A stretch of 64,000 nt of DNA from Macrostomum hystrix (GCA_950097015.1 CATNEN010000039.1:6216501-6280500), one strand, 5' to 3'; positions 29,801 through 44,800 are shown, counted from the stretch's first letter. Numbers and translations: made by a program. Notes: generated by a model not told the origin, from the sequence alone.

Positions 29801-32800
29801 GGACTAGAAGACAGACACTGCAAGGGATGAGATTCAGGACCAGTAGACAGACACTGAGGGATGAGATTCTGGACTAGAAGACAGAAACTGAGGGATGAGA
29901 TTCAGGACCAGCAGACAGAGACTGAGGGATGAGATTCAGGTCCAGTAGACAGACACTGAGGGATGAGATTCAGGTCCAGTAGACAGAGACTGAGGGATGA
30001 GATTCAGGTCCAGTAGACAGACACTGAGGGATGAGATTCAGGTCCAGTAGACAGACACTGAGGGATGAGATTCAGGACCAGTAGACAGACACTGAGGGAT
30101 GAGATTCAGGACCAGAGACAGACACTGAGGGATGAGATTCAGGTCCAGTAGACAGACACTAAGGGATGAGATTCAGGACTAGAAGACAGACACTGAGGGA
30201 TGAGATTCAGGTCCAGTAGACAGACACTGAGGGATGAGATTCAGGTCCAGTAGACAGACACTGAGGGATGAGATTCAGGTGCAGTAGACAGACACTGCAA
30301 GGGATGAGATTCAGGACCAGTAGACAGACACTGCAAGGGATGAGATTCAGGACCAGTAGACAGACACTGAGGGATGAGATTCAGGACTAGAAGACAGACA
30401 CTGCAAGGGATGAGATTCAGGACCAGTAGACAGACACTGAGGGATGAGATTCAGGACTAGAAGACAGAAACTGAGGGATGAGATTCAGGACTAGAAGACA
30501 GACACTGCAAGGGATGAGATTCAGGACCAGTAGACAGACACTGAGGGATGAGATTCAGGACTAGAAGACAGAAACTGAGGGATGAGATTCAGGACCAGCA
30601 CACAGAGACTGAGGGATGAGATTCAGGTCCAGTAGACAGACACTGAGGGATGAGATTCAGGTCCAGTAGACAGACACTGAGGGATGAGATTCAGGTCCAG
30701 TAGACAGACACTGAGGGATGAGATTCAGGTCCAGTAGACAGAGACTGAGGGATGAGATTCAGGTCCAGTAGACAGACACTGAGGGATGAGATTCAGGTCC
30801 AGTAGACAGACACTGAGGGATGAGATTCAGGTCCAGTAGACAGACACTGAGGGATGAGATTCAGGTCCAGTAGACAGACACTGAGGGATGAGATTCAGGT
30901 CCAGTAGACAGACACTGCAAGGGATGAGATTCAGGTCCAGTAGACAGACACTGAGGGATGAGATTCAGGTGCAGAGGAACTCAAATTCAGCAGACAGAGT
31001 ATTGTAATTTGAGTTTGAGCATGAAGGCTAATGTCATCAGCGCGGAAGCAGGAAGTAGATTAACGAATTCCACAGGCATTATCTGAATCCAGCATTGCCA
31101 ATGTGTCTCAGTCCATGTCCCATTAGGCGGTAAAAGCCTCGGAAAAGAAAGGAAAAGGAAATTTAAAAGGAAAACTGCCTGAATGTATTGTTTAAAATTG
31201 AGGGAGGGTACAAATTGACAACTGCAAACATGCTAACCGACTAAAACTCACTTAGCAATATGCAAAAGTCAACACCATTTATCTTATTCACCTCCGCTGT
31301 CTTAACGAACCTCGATTTTCTTTCTGCATAGAAAGAATATCCTATTTACCATCTACACCATGTTAGCTTGGATTATTGCATCGTAATTATCTGCCTCTTA
31401 AGCTGCTTCCCATAATTTACCCTCAGCCACTCCCATTCCTCAGGCCCTGCTAATCACCAGCCCCTCCCATTCCTCAGGCCCTGCTAATCACCAGCCCCTC
31501 CCATTCCTCAGGCCTTGCTAATCCCCAGCCCCTCCCATTCCTCAGGCCTTGCTAATCCCCAGCCCCTCCCATTCCTCAGGCCTTGCTAATCACCAGCCCC
31601 TCCCATTCCTCAGGCCTTGCTAATCCCCAGCCCCTCCCATTCTTCAGGCCTTGCTAATCACCAGCCCCTCCCATTCCTCAGGCCTTGCTAATCACCAGCC
31701 CCTCCCATTCCTCAGGCCTTGCTAATCCCCAGCCCCTCCCATTCCTCAGGCCTTGCTAATCCCCAGCCCCTCCCATTCTTCAGGCCTTGCTAATCCCCAG
31801 CCCCTCCCATTCCTCAGGCCTTGCTAATCCCCAGCCCCTCCCATTCCTCAGGCCTTGCTGATCCCCAGCCCCTCCCATTCCTCAGGCCTTGCTAATCCCC
31901 AGCCCCTCCCATTCCTCAGGCCTTGCTAATCCCCAGCCCCTCCCATTCCTCAGGCCTTGCTGATCCCCAGCCCCTCCCATTCCTCAGGCCTTGCTAATCC
32001 CCAGCCCCTCCCATTCCTCAGGCCTTGCTAATCACCAGCCCCTCCCATTCCTCAGGCCTTGCTAATCACCAGCCCCTCCCATTCCTCAGGCCTTGCTGAT
32101 CCCCAGCCCCTCCCATTCCTCAGGCCTTGCTAATCCCCAGCCCCTCCCATTCCTCAGGCCTTGCTGATCCCCAGCCCCTCCCATTCCTCAGGCCTTGCTA
32201 ATCCCCAGCCCCTCCCATTCCTCAGGCCTTGCTAATCCCCAGCCCCTCCCATTCCTCAGGCCTTGCTAATCCCCAGCCCCTCCCATTCCTCAGGCCTTGC
32301 TGATCCCCAGCCCCTCCCATTCCTCAGGCCTTGCTAATCCCCAGCCCCTCCCATTCCTCAGGCCTTGCTAATCCCCAGCCCCTCCCATTCCTCAGGCCTT
32401 GCTAATCCCCAGCCCCTCCCATTCCTCAGGCCTTGCTGATCCCCAGCCCCTCCCATTCCTCAGGCCTTGCTAATCCCCAGCCCCTCCCATTCCTCAGGCC
32501 TTGCTAATCACCAGCCCCTCCCATTCCTCAGGCCTTGCTAATCACCAGCCCCTCCCATTCCTCAGGCCTTGCTGATCCCCAGCCCCTCCCATTCCTCAGG
32601 CCTTGCTAATCACCAGCCCCTCCCATTCCTCAGGCCTTGCTAATCCCCAGCCCCTCCCATTCCTCAGGCCTTGCTGATCCCCAGCCCCTCCCATTCCTCA
32701 GGCCTTGCTAATCCCCAGCCCCTCCCATTCCTCAGGCCTTGCTGACCCTGACCTTCCCGAAGCCGGACCATTCCCAGCAGCTGCTTCGAGCAGCCAAAGC

Positions 32801-35800
32801 ACAGCCCTCTGTAGCAGACTAGAAGATAAATGATAAATTAACACGATGGAAAAGGGAATCGAATTTCCAGGTACACAGATCTGCAGTCTGAACCCACCTC
32901 ACTCCCCAGCTCTTTGATCCCAGCCGGGTAAACATCCCAGCTTCCCAGTTAGTAGCAGCCGATTCCTATCCGCAACCTGAGCTAATCGTGCTACAGATTA
33001 GGGCGGACTAAAATTTGGGATTTTAATCCTGGGCAGTTTTTTAAATTGCAACAGCGGCGATGGCCGCGGGGTTGGAGAAAGGGAATATGTTTCTGTATAG
33101 GCCAGCCTAACCATTATTATTTTTATCCCATGTTCCCGGGCAGTACAAAGCACCAATGGCCAGTTGAGACAAGATAAAACTATATCCCTATCATCTCCCT
33201 ATTGCCCAGTTTGAAACACAACAAATCCGCAAGCCAGGCCTCGGCGGAGCTAATCATCAACTAGCTAAACTATCTGTGTCCGCAATCCGACATGGGTAGG
33301 ATAGGCCTGCGAAACTCCTAAATCTCCTGATCTCTTTCTCTGTTGAAGCGTTGAAAAATCTAACACTTTGAGTACTTCGGGCTTTGAAAGTGTACTTGAA
33401 ACTGAAACACTTTAAAGGCTCCAAAGCCTTTCGAAATCTAACAAGGTCTAAAATCTAAAATCTACAACTTCAGATTCAAAATCTACAACTTCAGATTCCA
33501 AATCTACAACTTCAGATTCAAAATCTACAACTTCAGATTCAAAATCTACAACTTTAGATTCAAAATCTACAACTTCAGATTCCAAATCTACAACTTTAGA
33601 TTCAAAATCTACAACTTCAGATTCAAAATCTACAACTTCAGATTCCAAATCTACAACTTCAGATTCAAAATCTACAACTTTAGGTGCCAATCTACATCTT
33701 CAGGTTCAAAATCAGCCACCCTCAGTCCCCCAGTATCGCCCATACCCGGTACTCACCGCGTGAAACAGCCGCAGTGGCGCAGCAGGTCGACCATGGCCAC
33801 GCCGATCATGCCGTCAACATTGAGAATGAGGTTGGGCTTCTTGCTGGTTGTGATTTTCTCAACTTCCAGCGCGTAGTGCAGCATCGGACACGCGGGAAAA
33901 TTCTCCAGAACAAATTTCTTGAGAATTTCCACTCGCATATCCGGATTGTTGATAGACTTGACCCGATGCCCGATGCCCATGATCAGCTCGCCGCGCTTGC
34001 GCATCTCGTTCACAAACTCCATGGCGATCATGCCAGTGTCCAGGCCGTGGCTGAACTGCTTGGCGGCGCCGTCCAAAGCACCGCCGAATCTATCGCCGAT
34101 GGTCAGGAGGCCGGAGGTCAGGCAGGAGACCAGGTCCTTGCCGGCACGGGCGCACACGATGGTGTTGTGAGCGCCGGAAACAGCGGGACCATGGTCCGCT
34201 GCGGGATGACGATGGGGAAGTAGAGAAAGCCTTGAAGGCACTGAGAAGAGGGATCTCAAACTCCTGAAGTCGCTGAGAAGAGGGATCTCAAACTCCTGAA
34301 GGCACTGAGTAAGAGGACCTGAAGGAAGCTAGGAGAGGACCTGAAGGAAGCTAGGAGAGGACCTGAAGGAAGCTAGGAGAGGACCTGAAGGAAGCTAGGA
34401 GAGGACCTGAAGGAAGCTAGGAGAGGACCTGAAGGAAGCTAGGAGAGGACCTGAAGGAAGCTAGGAGAGGACCTGAAGGAAGCTAGGAGAGGACCTGAAG
34501 GAAGCTAGGAGAGGACCTGAAGGAAGCTAGGAGAGGACCTGAAGGAAGCTAGGAGAGGACCTGAAGGAAGCTAGGAGAGGACCTGAAGGAATCTGGGAGT
34601 CAACTCAGTTGGAAGAATATTTTAAGGATTTAAAATAATGGATGAGAAGAGAGGTCTAAAAGATTCTCCTATGAAGCAATCTCACATTGGCTAACAAGAC
34701 GCAGTAGACAAGTGAGGTCAGTTCCACAAAGTAGATTTCATATCTTGGCTAGCTAATGCAGATTTCAGATCTTATGCATGCTTCGGACGGCTAAGAAATT
34801 ATAGAATTAAAAATGCAGATTTTCGACAAAGAAATCAACTATTGCAAAAATACGAGCATACAAATTTACTAGAATCTTGCATGAGAAATTAGACTCAACA
34901 ATAATTAAGGGAAATACGCAGCTCGATGTATAATATGAGATATGGCTTGGAAGCGGTGCTTGAGACAGATGAGCATAGATGTGAGTCCTATGCTCAGCTT
35001 TACAAGGAAAGGGAAGAGAACACATGAATAATGAATGAGCAAGAAACGGCTGCAATCATATACAACAGCATATTATCCGCATTGCAATGGCCCTAATGTT
35101 GCATTGCAATTAGGGATTATATAAAATACTGGATTAAGAAACTGGACAACTGGAAACAAAAATCTTAAACGATTAAGCAAGAGTTACTGGGTTAGAAGAG
35201 AGTGAATTGATTGTTGGAGTGAGTGACAAGTGGAGTCTCATGGGGTGAGACTGAACGAGAAGTGGAGTCTCATGGGGTGAGACTGAACGAGAAGTGGAGT
35301 CTCATGGGGTGAGACCGAATGAGAAGTGGAGTCTCATGGGGTGAGACTGAACGAGAAGTGGAGTCTCATGGGGTGAGACTGAACGAGAAGTGGAGTCTCA
35401 TGGGGTGAGACTGAACGAGAAGTGGAGTCTCATGGGGTGAGACCGAATGAGAAGTGGAGTCTCATGGGGTGAGACTGAACGAGAAGTGGAGTCTCATGGG
35501 GTGAGACTGAACGAGAAGTGGAGTCTCATGGGGTGAGACTGAACGAGAAGTGGAGTCTCATGGGGTGAGACTGAACGAGAAGTGGAGTCTCATGGGGTGA
35601 GACCGAATGAGAAGTGGAGTCTCATGGGGTGAGACCGAATGAGAAGTGGAGTCTCATGGGGTGAGACTGAATGAGATGAAGTCTCACATCTAGGGAATGT
35701 AGTCTCATGGGTTGGGACCAGTTGCATAAGGTGCCCAACCCCGTCTCACCGGTGATGATGAGGCACATCTCGATGAACTTGCAGGCGTACTTGGGCAGTC

Positions 35801-38800
35801 GCCGCTGGAACCAGAGCAGAGAGAGGACGCCGCCGATGCCGAAGTCGCGGTTGATGATCTCGGTGATGGGCACGCCGGCGTACAGCAGCTCCTGGCCGCG
35901 CTCGTCGCAGATGGACGTCATAAAGGAGCTGGGCTTCCTGATGAGGCCCAGTTCTCGAGCCCAGCTGTAGTCCATCGGCACGGTCGGGGGCGCCGGCTCC
36001 ACGCGGGGCACGATTGTGCCGCGAGCCACCAAATCACTGTAGACGCGCCGGATTGTCTCACCCAGCTGGTCGAAGCTGGCCGGTACGTGGGCGCCCGCGG
36101 CTGCCAGGGCGGCGTTCTTGGCCGCGGCGGTCTCTTCGCCGGAGTTGGCGCAGGCCCCGGCGTGGCCGAACTGGACCTGAAAGATATGTAGGGAGATATC
36201 TAGGGAGATGAAGGGAGATGTTGGTAGATGTCTAATGGATTGTAGACAGACATCGACAGAAATGTAGGCAGAAATCTGTGGAGATGTAGGGGAGATACAC
36301 CTGGACGTGTAAAATGGATGTTGGGGCATATCTAGGGTAAGTAGGGAGATATCTAGGCTATGTAGGGAGATATCTAGGCTATGTAGGGAGATATCTAGGG
36401 TATGTAGGGAGATATCTAGGGTATGTAGGGAGATATCTAGGGTATGTAGGGAGATATCTAGGGTATGTAGGGAGATATCTAGGGTAAGTAGGGAGATATC
36501 TAGGGTAAGTAGGGAGATATCTAGGGCAAGTAGGGAGATATCTAGGCTATGTAGAGAAATATGTAGGGTATGTAGGGAGATATCTAGGGAATGTAGGGAG
36601 ATATCTAGCGAATGTAGGGAGATATCTAGGGTATGTAAGGAGATATCTAGGGTACGTAGGGAGATATCTAGGGTATGTAGGGAGATATCTAGGGAATGTA
36701 GGGAGATATCTAGGGAATGTAGGGAGATATCTAGGGAATGTAGGGAGATATGAAGCGACAGAAGAGGTGGGTGGGTGTATGCAAGGCGCATAGAGACGCA
36801 GGGTATTAGTGTCGGCACCTCTGAGCCGAGCAGGCCAGCGCAGGTGCCGATGCACCAGGCCACCATCGGCTTGGTGATGCGGCCGTCGCGCAGGGCTTCG
36901 GCGATGCGCCACTCCTCGCGGCCGCCAACTTCGCCGAGCACCACCAGCATGTGAGCGCCAGGATCAGCCTGGTAGCGCAGCAGGTGGTCCAGGAAGGTAG
37001 AGCCGGGATAGCGATCGCCGCCGATAGCCACGCCTTCGTGAACACCGTCGGCGTTGAGCGCGACTATGTTATTGAGCTCGTTGGACATGCCGCCGCTGCG
37101 GGACACGTAGGCGACGGAGCCCGGCCTGTACAGCTTGGAGCTCAGGATGTTGTCCATCATGCCGCCGGTGTTGCCAATCTTGAAGCAGCCGGGTTTGATG
37201 CCACCAACAGTGGCCGGCCCGATGATTGTCACGGACTTCTCGGCGGCTTTGAGAGCCAGGCACCGGCTAAGATTCTCCGGTATGCCCTCGGCGATGATGG
37301 CGATGACGCGAATCTGCGGGAACTGCAGCGCCTCTATTGTGCTGTCGTAGGCTGAGCGCAGCGAGGCGAAGTTCACCATGACAGTGGCGTCTGGGTGCTT
37401 GCGCATTGCGTCACCCATTTGCTTGTAGACTGGGATTAGGATCTCATTGTGGCCCCAGTAGTACTTCTGTTTGTGGTCGCCGCTGCGGGAAATATACAAA
37501 ACTTTAATAAGAATTACCGTTTTCCACGGTAATTTTTACGTAGAAATGGATTTTTCTAATAGTTTTTTGTTTTCGCGACTTTTTAATACGAATTTTCCAC
37601 TATTTGTAATCTACGGGAAGTTTCCACAGTTGCCGTTCGACTGGAATTTTCCACTTTGATCGTTCTATGGGAAATTTCCATTGTTATCGTTCGACAGGAA
37701 TTTTTCACAATTTTTGCTCTATGGGAAATTTTCACTGTTATCGTTCGACTGAAATTTTCCACTTTGATCATTCTACTGAGTTTTCCACCATTATTTTTCT
37801 ACTGGAAGTTTCCACTATTATCATTCTATGGGAAATTTCCACTATTATCGCTCTATGGGAAATTTCCAGTATTATCGCTCTATGAGAAATTTCCAGTATT
37901 ATCGCTCTATGGGAAATTTCCAGTATTATCGCTCTATGAGAAATTTCCACTATTATCGCTCTATGGGAAATTTCCACTATTATCGCTCTATGGGAAATTT
38001 CCACTATTATCGCTCTATGGGAAATTTCCACTATTATCGCTCTATGGGAAATTTCCACTATTATCGCTCTATGGCAAATTTCCACTGTTATCGTTCTACT
38101 GGAATTTTTCACAATTATTTGTCTACTTGTATTTTCCACTATTATCGTTCTATGTAAAGTTTCCATAGTTTACTGATAGGAAATTCTGCTATCATTATCT
38201 TTCATTATAAATTGTCGAAGACTTTTTGGTAAAATATGATTTTTTGTGATTAACTAGAAAACTGAATTTTCTGGATTACCCCAGTATTGGAATTTTCTTT
38301 GATAAACTCAATCAGTAATTTTCAATTGATTACTTGAAATGAAATTGGAAATTTGAATACGAAACAAAAACCAAGTCTAGACTGCATTTAATTAGCTTAA
38401 AATGCGAGAAACATCAACAAGAAGCGAGGTGGCAAATCAGACTCACACAAACGGATAGACAATAGCGACCACGGAAGGCTCGCGACGAGAGCAGACAAAG
38501 TCAAAGTCCAGGCAGTTCTGCACCGAGCGCTGCTGCATGCCCCAGACGATGCATTTGGTGCCTGAGTTGAATAGGGGAGCGCTGGGGCCGCCGCGACCAT
38601 TGTCCAAAGATTCCAAAGGCTGCGCGGTGCGGTTTTAAACAGAAGGGCATCTTATTCATCAGAGTCAAGACTAAATAATCTTTCCAACAAAAAGTGACGA
38701 TTTAAAAACTTTCACAGAATTTCAGCTTGAACACATTCTAATCACAAAGTCAGAATTTGAGCACATTCATAGCAGAGTCGCGATTTGAGCACATTCCTAT

Positions 38801-41800
38801 CACAAAGCCGGGATTTGAGCACATTCCTATCACAGAGCCGGGATTTGAGCACATTCCTATCACAGAGCCAGGATTTGAGCACATTCCAATCACAGAGTTA
38901 GAATTTGGGCACATTCATAGCAGAGTCGCGATTTGAGCACATTCCAATCACAGAGCCAGGATTTGAGCACATTCCAATCACAGAGTTAGAATTCGAGCAC
39001 ATTCATAGCAGAGTCGCGATTTGAGCACATTCCTATCACAGAGCCAGGATTTGAACACATTCCAATCACAGAGTTGGAATTTAAGCACATTCATAACAGA
39101 GTCGCGATTTGAGCACATTCCTATCACAGAGCCGGGATTTGAGCACATTCCTATCACAGAGCCGGGATTTGAGCACATTCCTATCACAGAGCCGGGATTT
39201 GAGCACATTCCTATCACAGAGCCGGGATTTGAGCACATTCCAATCACAGAGTCAGGATTTGAGCATATTATTAACGATTGAATTGTGAGAGTAAAAATGA
39301 ATAGTGTAGTGTAGTAAGATTCTATGAAACTGTGAACGGCAGGTAAAACTGAAATATTACGAGTAGATGAACAAGGCAGGCTTCACGGGTTAATTTAGCC
39401 ATGTCTTCAATTATTAAACAACGAGCTCTTCTTTTCTAACTGAAGCAAAGCAAAACGAATCGCCGAAAACAAACGTACTGAAAAAATGCCTGCTAAATTA
39501 ACTCACTGGCTGTCGCAAAAGTTTATTTAAAAAAAACTACATAAAATCTAATAACAGAACTGAACAATGAGAACCAGAGAACCCTCCGAGGCAGGATCTC
39601 AACAGGAGAAATGCACAACTAACAATAGGGATCCAGAAATAGATGGCAAACTATTGAACTGTGACACAACTGAAAAACACCGCCGGGCCGGATTCGTAGC
39701 GAAAGATGGCGGGTTGTTTGGGAAAGCAGATAAACTGGGAGGCAATCAAACGACTCGCTGGCTGAGTAGTCTCAAACAAATATCAGCAGCCAGCGAGTCA
39801 CAACTGATTTCGTATGAGAATCGGACAAGATGCAAAGCAGACTGTGGGGTAGAGACTCATCAAACGAAAATGATAATACTAGTGAGGTGAGGATCGGGGT
39901 GAGGGTAATTTAAGAGGCAGGGTGGGAATCTCATGAAAGTCAGGGTTAGAGTCCGGGTGGGAGTCCGGGTGGGAGTCAGGGTGAGAGTCAGTGTGGGAGT
40001 GAGGGTGAGAGTCCGGGTGGGTCAGGGTGGGACTAAGGTGAGAGTCAGGGTAGGAGTCAGGGTGAGAGTCGAGGTGAGAGTCTGGGTAGGAGCCAGGGTG
40101 AGAGTCGGGGTGAGAGTCAGTTTGAGAGTCCGGGTGAGAGTCAGGGTAGGAGTCAGGATGAGAGTCGGGGTGAGAGTCCGGGTAGGAGCCAGGGTGAGAG
40201 TTGGGGTGAGAGTCAGGTTGAGAGTCCGGGTGGGAGTCAGGGTGAGAGTCGGGGTGAGAGTCTGGGTGAGAGTCCGGGTAGGAGTCAGGGTGAGAGTCCG
40301 GGTGAGAGTCGGGGTGAGAGTCCGGGTGAGAGTCAGGGTGGGAGTCAGGGTGAGAGTCATATTGAGAGTCCGGGTAGGAGTCAGGGTGAGAGTCAGGGTG
40401 AGAGTCGGGGTAGGAGCCAGGGTGAGAGTCGGGGTGAGAGTCAGGTTGAGAGTCCGGGTTAGAGTCAGGGTGAGAGTCGGGGTGAGAGTCCGGGTTAGAG
40501 TCAGGGTGAGAGTCGGGGTGAGAGTCGGGGTGAGAGTCTGGGTGAGAGTCCGGGTAGGAGTCAGGGTGAGAGTCCGGGTGAGAGTCAGGTTGAGAGTCGG
40601 GGTGAGAGTCGGGGTGAGAGTCGGGGTGAGAGTCTGGGTAAGAGTCAGGTTGAGAGTCGGGGTGAGAGTCAGGATCAGAGTCAGTCCATGTGAGATAAGG
40701 ATAGACAGAGGGGAGACAATTTACCACGGAGTTGAGGTTGAACAAAGGCCGTACAAAGCCAGTACTGATGCTGGTATATCTAGCTGGTGTGCTGCTGATG
40801 CTCCGCTGCAGCGTGAGCAATGGCGGCTGTCTCTGCTGTGCCTTTGTCTTTCATAGAATTGCAAAGGCCATTGATGCGAACACAGATTAGAAAGAAAGAA
40901 GGAAAAGCATATGAGAAAAGCAAAGCAGAGAAAAAAAAATTTCCCGTATTATAAAACAATTAGCTGGCCCTCACCAACCAATAATGTAACTGATTTTGAC
41001 GCATTTTTTCAGCCGAAACCAGATCCGACTATTGGCTAAACTGGCAGTATTATAGTTCTACCAACTGCTTAGGCCTAGACCAGTCTCATAAGCGGTTGGT
41101 GTTTACACAATGGTCAAACAGGCATCTGCTCCTGTGCTCACGCGCGACAAAGCCAAAAATAAGGTAAGATAGAGAGAGAGAACTCCTGAGTCTATGCTCA
41201 GAGTCCGGCAAGGAAAATGGCCAAAAGCTAGATCAGATGCTTGTTCGTCTGGTTTAGCTAGCAAAAGAAGAAAATTTTTTCAACTTCTTACGCAGTCCAA
41301 CAAATTGCTGCCATCTGGTGGCTCCAACCTTATTACAGCCTCCAACTAAACAAGGCGAGGACACGGGAAGTACTCTCACTCACTAGCAGGGCCACCGAGC
41401 CCTTACTTAACTGGTTTTGGTGAGCTCAGAATAAAACACACTAAGGGAGGCGGAGAATACACGAGAAATCTTAGACGGAGGCTGTGGCGCGTGGGATTGG
41501 ACATGTAGCTGTGAATATAGTAACTGGAGAGACAACTACCCATGAAATGCTCATGTTGCGGAGCAGTTAAATTTGACTGGCTGTCCCACACTGGGCTAAT
41601 AGGCAACTCGGATGCACTACTAGGAGAAAACCTCGGGTAACTTCCGTTCCGTTCAATCGATTTTTAAATTATGTATAGTTTGATTGAGAAAATAATAATA
41701 GCAATAAAAATTAATTACACATGTCCCAATTGGGCCAGATGTGCAGCCGACAGCACAGCCGCAGCTATTGCGCGGCGCATCTGAAGGCCGCGTACGGCTG

Positions 41801-44800
41801 TTCAGTCCATGGACTGGATACTAAACTGAACTTCAGCTCACTAGCTAAAACAGGCAGACATATAAGCTTAAGCTATAATGTAGATAAATGATTAAACTAT
41901 ATGAAAAATTGTTTTAAAATCGGTTAAAAAAGTGAGTTATCAGTGATTTTCTCTAAGTATTGCATCAGAATTACCTATCTGGTCAGTGTCAATGGTGGAT
42001 GTGAGGGTGAGAGTCGGGTGAGAGTCGGGTGAGAGTCAGAGTGGGACTCAGGTGAGAGTCAGGTGAGAGTCAGGTAAGAGTCAGGTTAGATTCAGGTGAG
42101 AGTCAGGTGAGAGTCAGAGTGGGACTCAGGTGAGATTCAGGTGAGAGTCAGGTGAGATTCAGGTGAGATTCAGGTGAGATTCAGGTGAGAGTCAGGTGAG
42201 TGTCAGGTGAGAGTCAGGTAAGACACAGATAAGAGTCAGGTAAGAGTCAGGTGAGATTCAGGTGAGATTCAGGTGAGAGTCAGGTGAGAGTCAGGTGAGG
42301 TTCAGGTGAGAGTCAGGTGAGGTTCAGGTGAGAGTCAGGTGAGTGTCAGGTAAGAGTCAGGTTAGATTCAGGTGAGAGTCAGGTGAGAGTCAGAGTGGGA
42401 CTCAGGTGAGATTCAGGTGAGAGTCAGGTGAGATTCAGGTGAGAGTCAGGTGAGTGTCAGGTGAGAGTCAGGTAAGACACAGGTAAGAGTCAGGTGAGAG
42501 TCAGGTGAGAGTCACAGGCAGTCTGCCTGTACTGGTCTGGGAAATGGGGAATTGACGGGGGGTGGGTCTCTTCGCGGTCTATGTTCAGGGCTCCATGGAT
42601 TGGTGCAGACCTCTCAACTTCGTGGAAAGACGTGACAATCTCCTAAATTTCAAGCCGTGAGTTATTTCTTATAAGGCGACAAAGAGCACTTTTAAAAGCT
42701 GATTTATGGTTATTTAAAATATATATAAATTTCTACACAAATAATAGGACTAGGCCAGTCTAAAAGCTAAATAAAAAAACAACATTGATCGAATAGGCAA
42801 AATAGTTCCCATTGAAATTACCGCTGGCCTCTCCGAGGCGGTACGCATTGGGGGGGCGTCGGCAGCAAAGGCGGTTGGCTGCAAAATAGGCGCATTTTAG
42901 GGGAATTCGCTCGAAAATCTCAGATCAATGATATCGGGATAAATAATATGAGAAAAACAGTAGGGCACTCATCAGGGGCTAATTGAAAACTCGCTCTTTG
43001 GTAGCAAAGTCTGTTGGATATAAACAAGAACGACTGCGATGGGATTTTTCCGGTAACCAACTGAAATTCATCATGGAATTTTCCAATACATGAAATTCAT
43101 CATGGAATTTTCCAATACATGAAATTCATCATGGAATTTTCCAATAACTGAAATGCATCATGGAATTTTCCTATAACTGAAATTCATCATGGAATTTTCC
43201 TATAACTGAAATTTATCATGGAATTTTCCTATAACTGAAATTCATCATGGAATTTTCCTATAACTGAAATTCATCATGGAATTTTCCTATAACTGAAATT
43301 CATCATGGAATTTTCCAATAACTGAAATTCATCATGGAATTTTCCAATAACTGAAATTCATCATGGAATTTTCCAATAACTGAAATTCATCATGGAATTT
43401 TCCAATAACTGAAATTCATCATGGAATTTTCCAGTTCCTGAAAAAAATCTGGTATTTTTTTATAACTGAAAATCGGTTGCCGCAAAACGCAACGACAAAC
43501 TCACCGCCCCAGAAGTAGAACAGGCGCTTTCGCTATTGGCGGTGGCGCCGGCAGCGGAGGCGGCGGCCACGGTGGCGGAATTCTCAGAGGTGGGCAGCAG
43601 AAAGTTGGCGGTGGTAGCCTGCGGCGCCACATCCGGCTTGCTGGGAATGGCCCGCTTGCCCAGAGCCATGCCGACAATGGCCGTCATGTGAGTCTCAGGG
43701 CCGAACACGTGGATTTGAACGCCGAGATTCTCACCTGGGATGCAATGCGCGGTACGATGTTAAAGCCTTTGGGGATTCTCAGGGGAATCCTAAATCTATT
43801 TTAAGCAACGAAACCCACGGGAATAACATTTAGTGACAAATCTTAGGGGAATCCCAAATCCTTAGTAATCACACTCAGTTGCAAATCTCTGGGAAGTGAC
43901 CTATGATTTGTAGGGGATAATATTTTGGGAATTTTATTGTTGCTTCCACATAACAAAACTAGACTAGATTAACTGTGAAATCTTCATCACTTTAACGAAC
44001 CTTTCCAAAGAGAATATTTGCAAATAAGTATTAACTTTTTTAATAAAAATAATATAATAATATAAAAATAATTTTAATAAAATAAAAAACTATAATAATA
44101 ATTGATTACACCGGCACCAATTGGGCCAGATGTGCAGCCGACAGCACAGCCGCAGCTATTGCGCGGCGCATCTGAAGGCCGCGTACGGCTGTTCAGTCCA
44201 TGGACTGGGGGACGCCACATCCACCTTTAATTATCCCAGCTAATGATGGTACCCATGGGTGAACTGAAGCAATGCAGAGTTAAGTGCCTTGCTAAAGGAC
44301 ACAAACTGTTTCAGTGGAGTCGGCCTTCCAGTGGAGTAAACCCCCGACCTTCAAGTGATGAGTCCGACGCCCTAACCTCTAGGCTACAACCTCTTCTTAT
44401 AGTGAATTGACCTTACATTGAAATCGAGTATGATCAAGTATAATTGAGTATGGCGGTATAATTAAGAAGGACGTTAAACGTAATCCCAAAATACCTATGA
44501 GGAAAAATGGATCGTAAATGAAACTTAAGGAAATTACTCTGAATCTGAAAACTAAGGAGTTGGAAAGCAAAAATAGAGAGAGAAAAAGGAAACTCGAGCA
44601 GCCTAATAGGAGGCCCATGCTAAAATCCTAATTGGGATCCTAGGAAATCCCTAAGTTAGAAATCGAATGTCTGTGAATTTGCCGGCACAATGCCCTCAGC
44701 TTGACCCGCAAAGACTCACCGAGCTCACGCATAACACGCAGTCCCTCCTGATAGTTGGGTCCGGCGCGCCTCACGAAAATCTCCACCCGGCACTGGACCA

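Larger units (their letters stand above)
26888..33756 (-). other. ACLY intron 11, 6.9 kb with four arrays
   Basis: The donor is GTGAGTA and the acceptor CTGTCTCTCCAG. It contains arrays of 44, 34, 34 and 21 bp described separately. The gaps 30976-31424 and 32755-33449 show no gene or repeat. Confidence 0.85.

Noticed and set aside
35622-37499. A single 625-aa minus-strand frame joining two ACLY regions
   Set aside because: Its middle is the 21-bp array of intron 9, which stays open by chance of unit length; good donor and acceptor sites remove it and restore the family sequence.
39567-39890. 107-aa plus-strand frame antisense to ACLY intron 7
   Set aside because: No recognisable domain and no transcript signals; its codon use does not match the confirmed exons.
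39879-40856. Frames of about 310 aa on both strands (PDSHPDSH and RVRVGVRV repeats)
   Set aside because: A 12-bp repeat keeps every frame open; neither frame has a start context, splice sites or non-repeat sequence of coding character.
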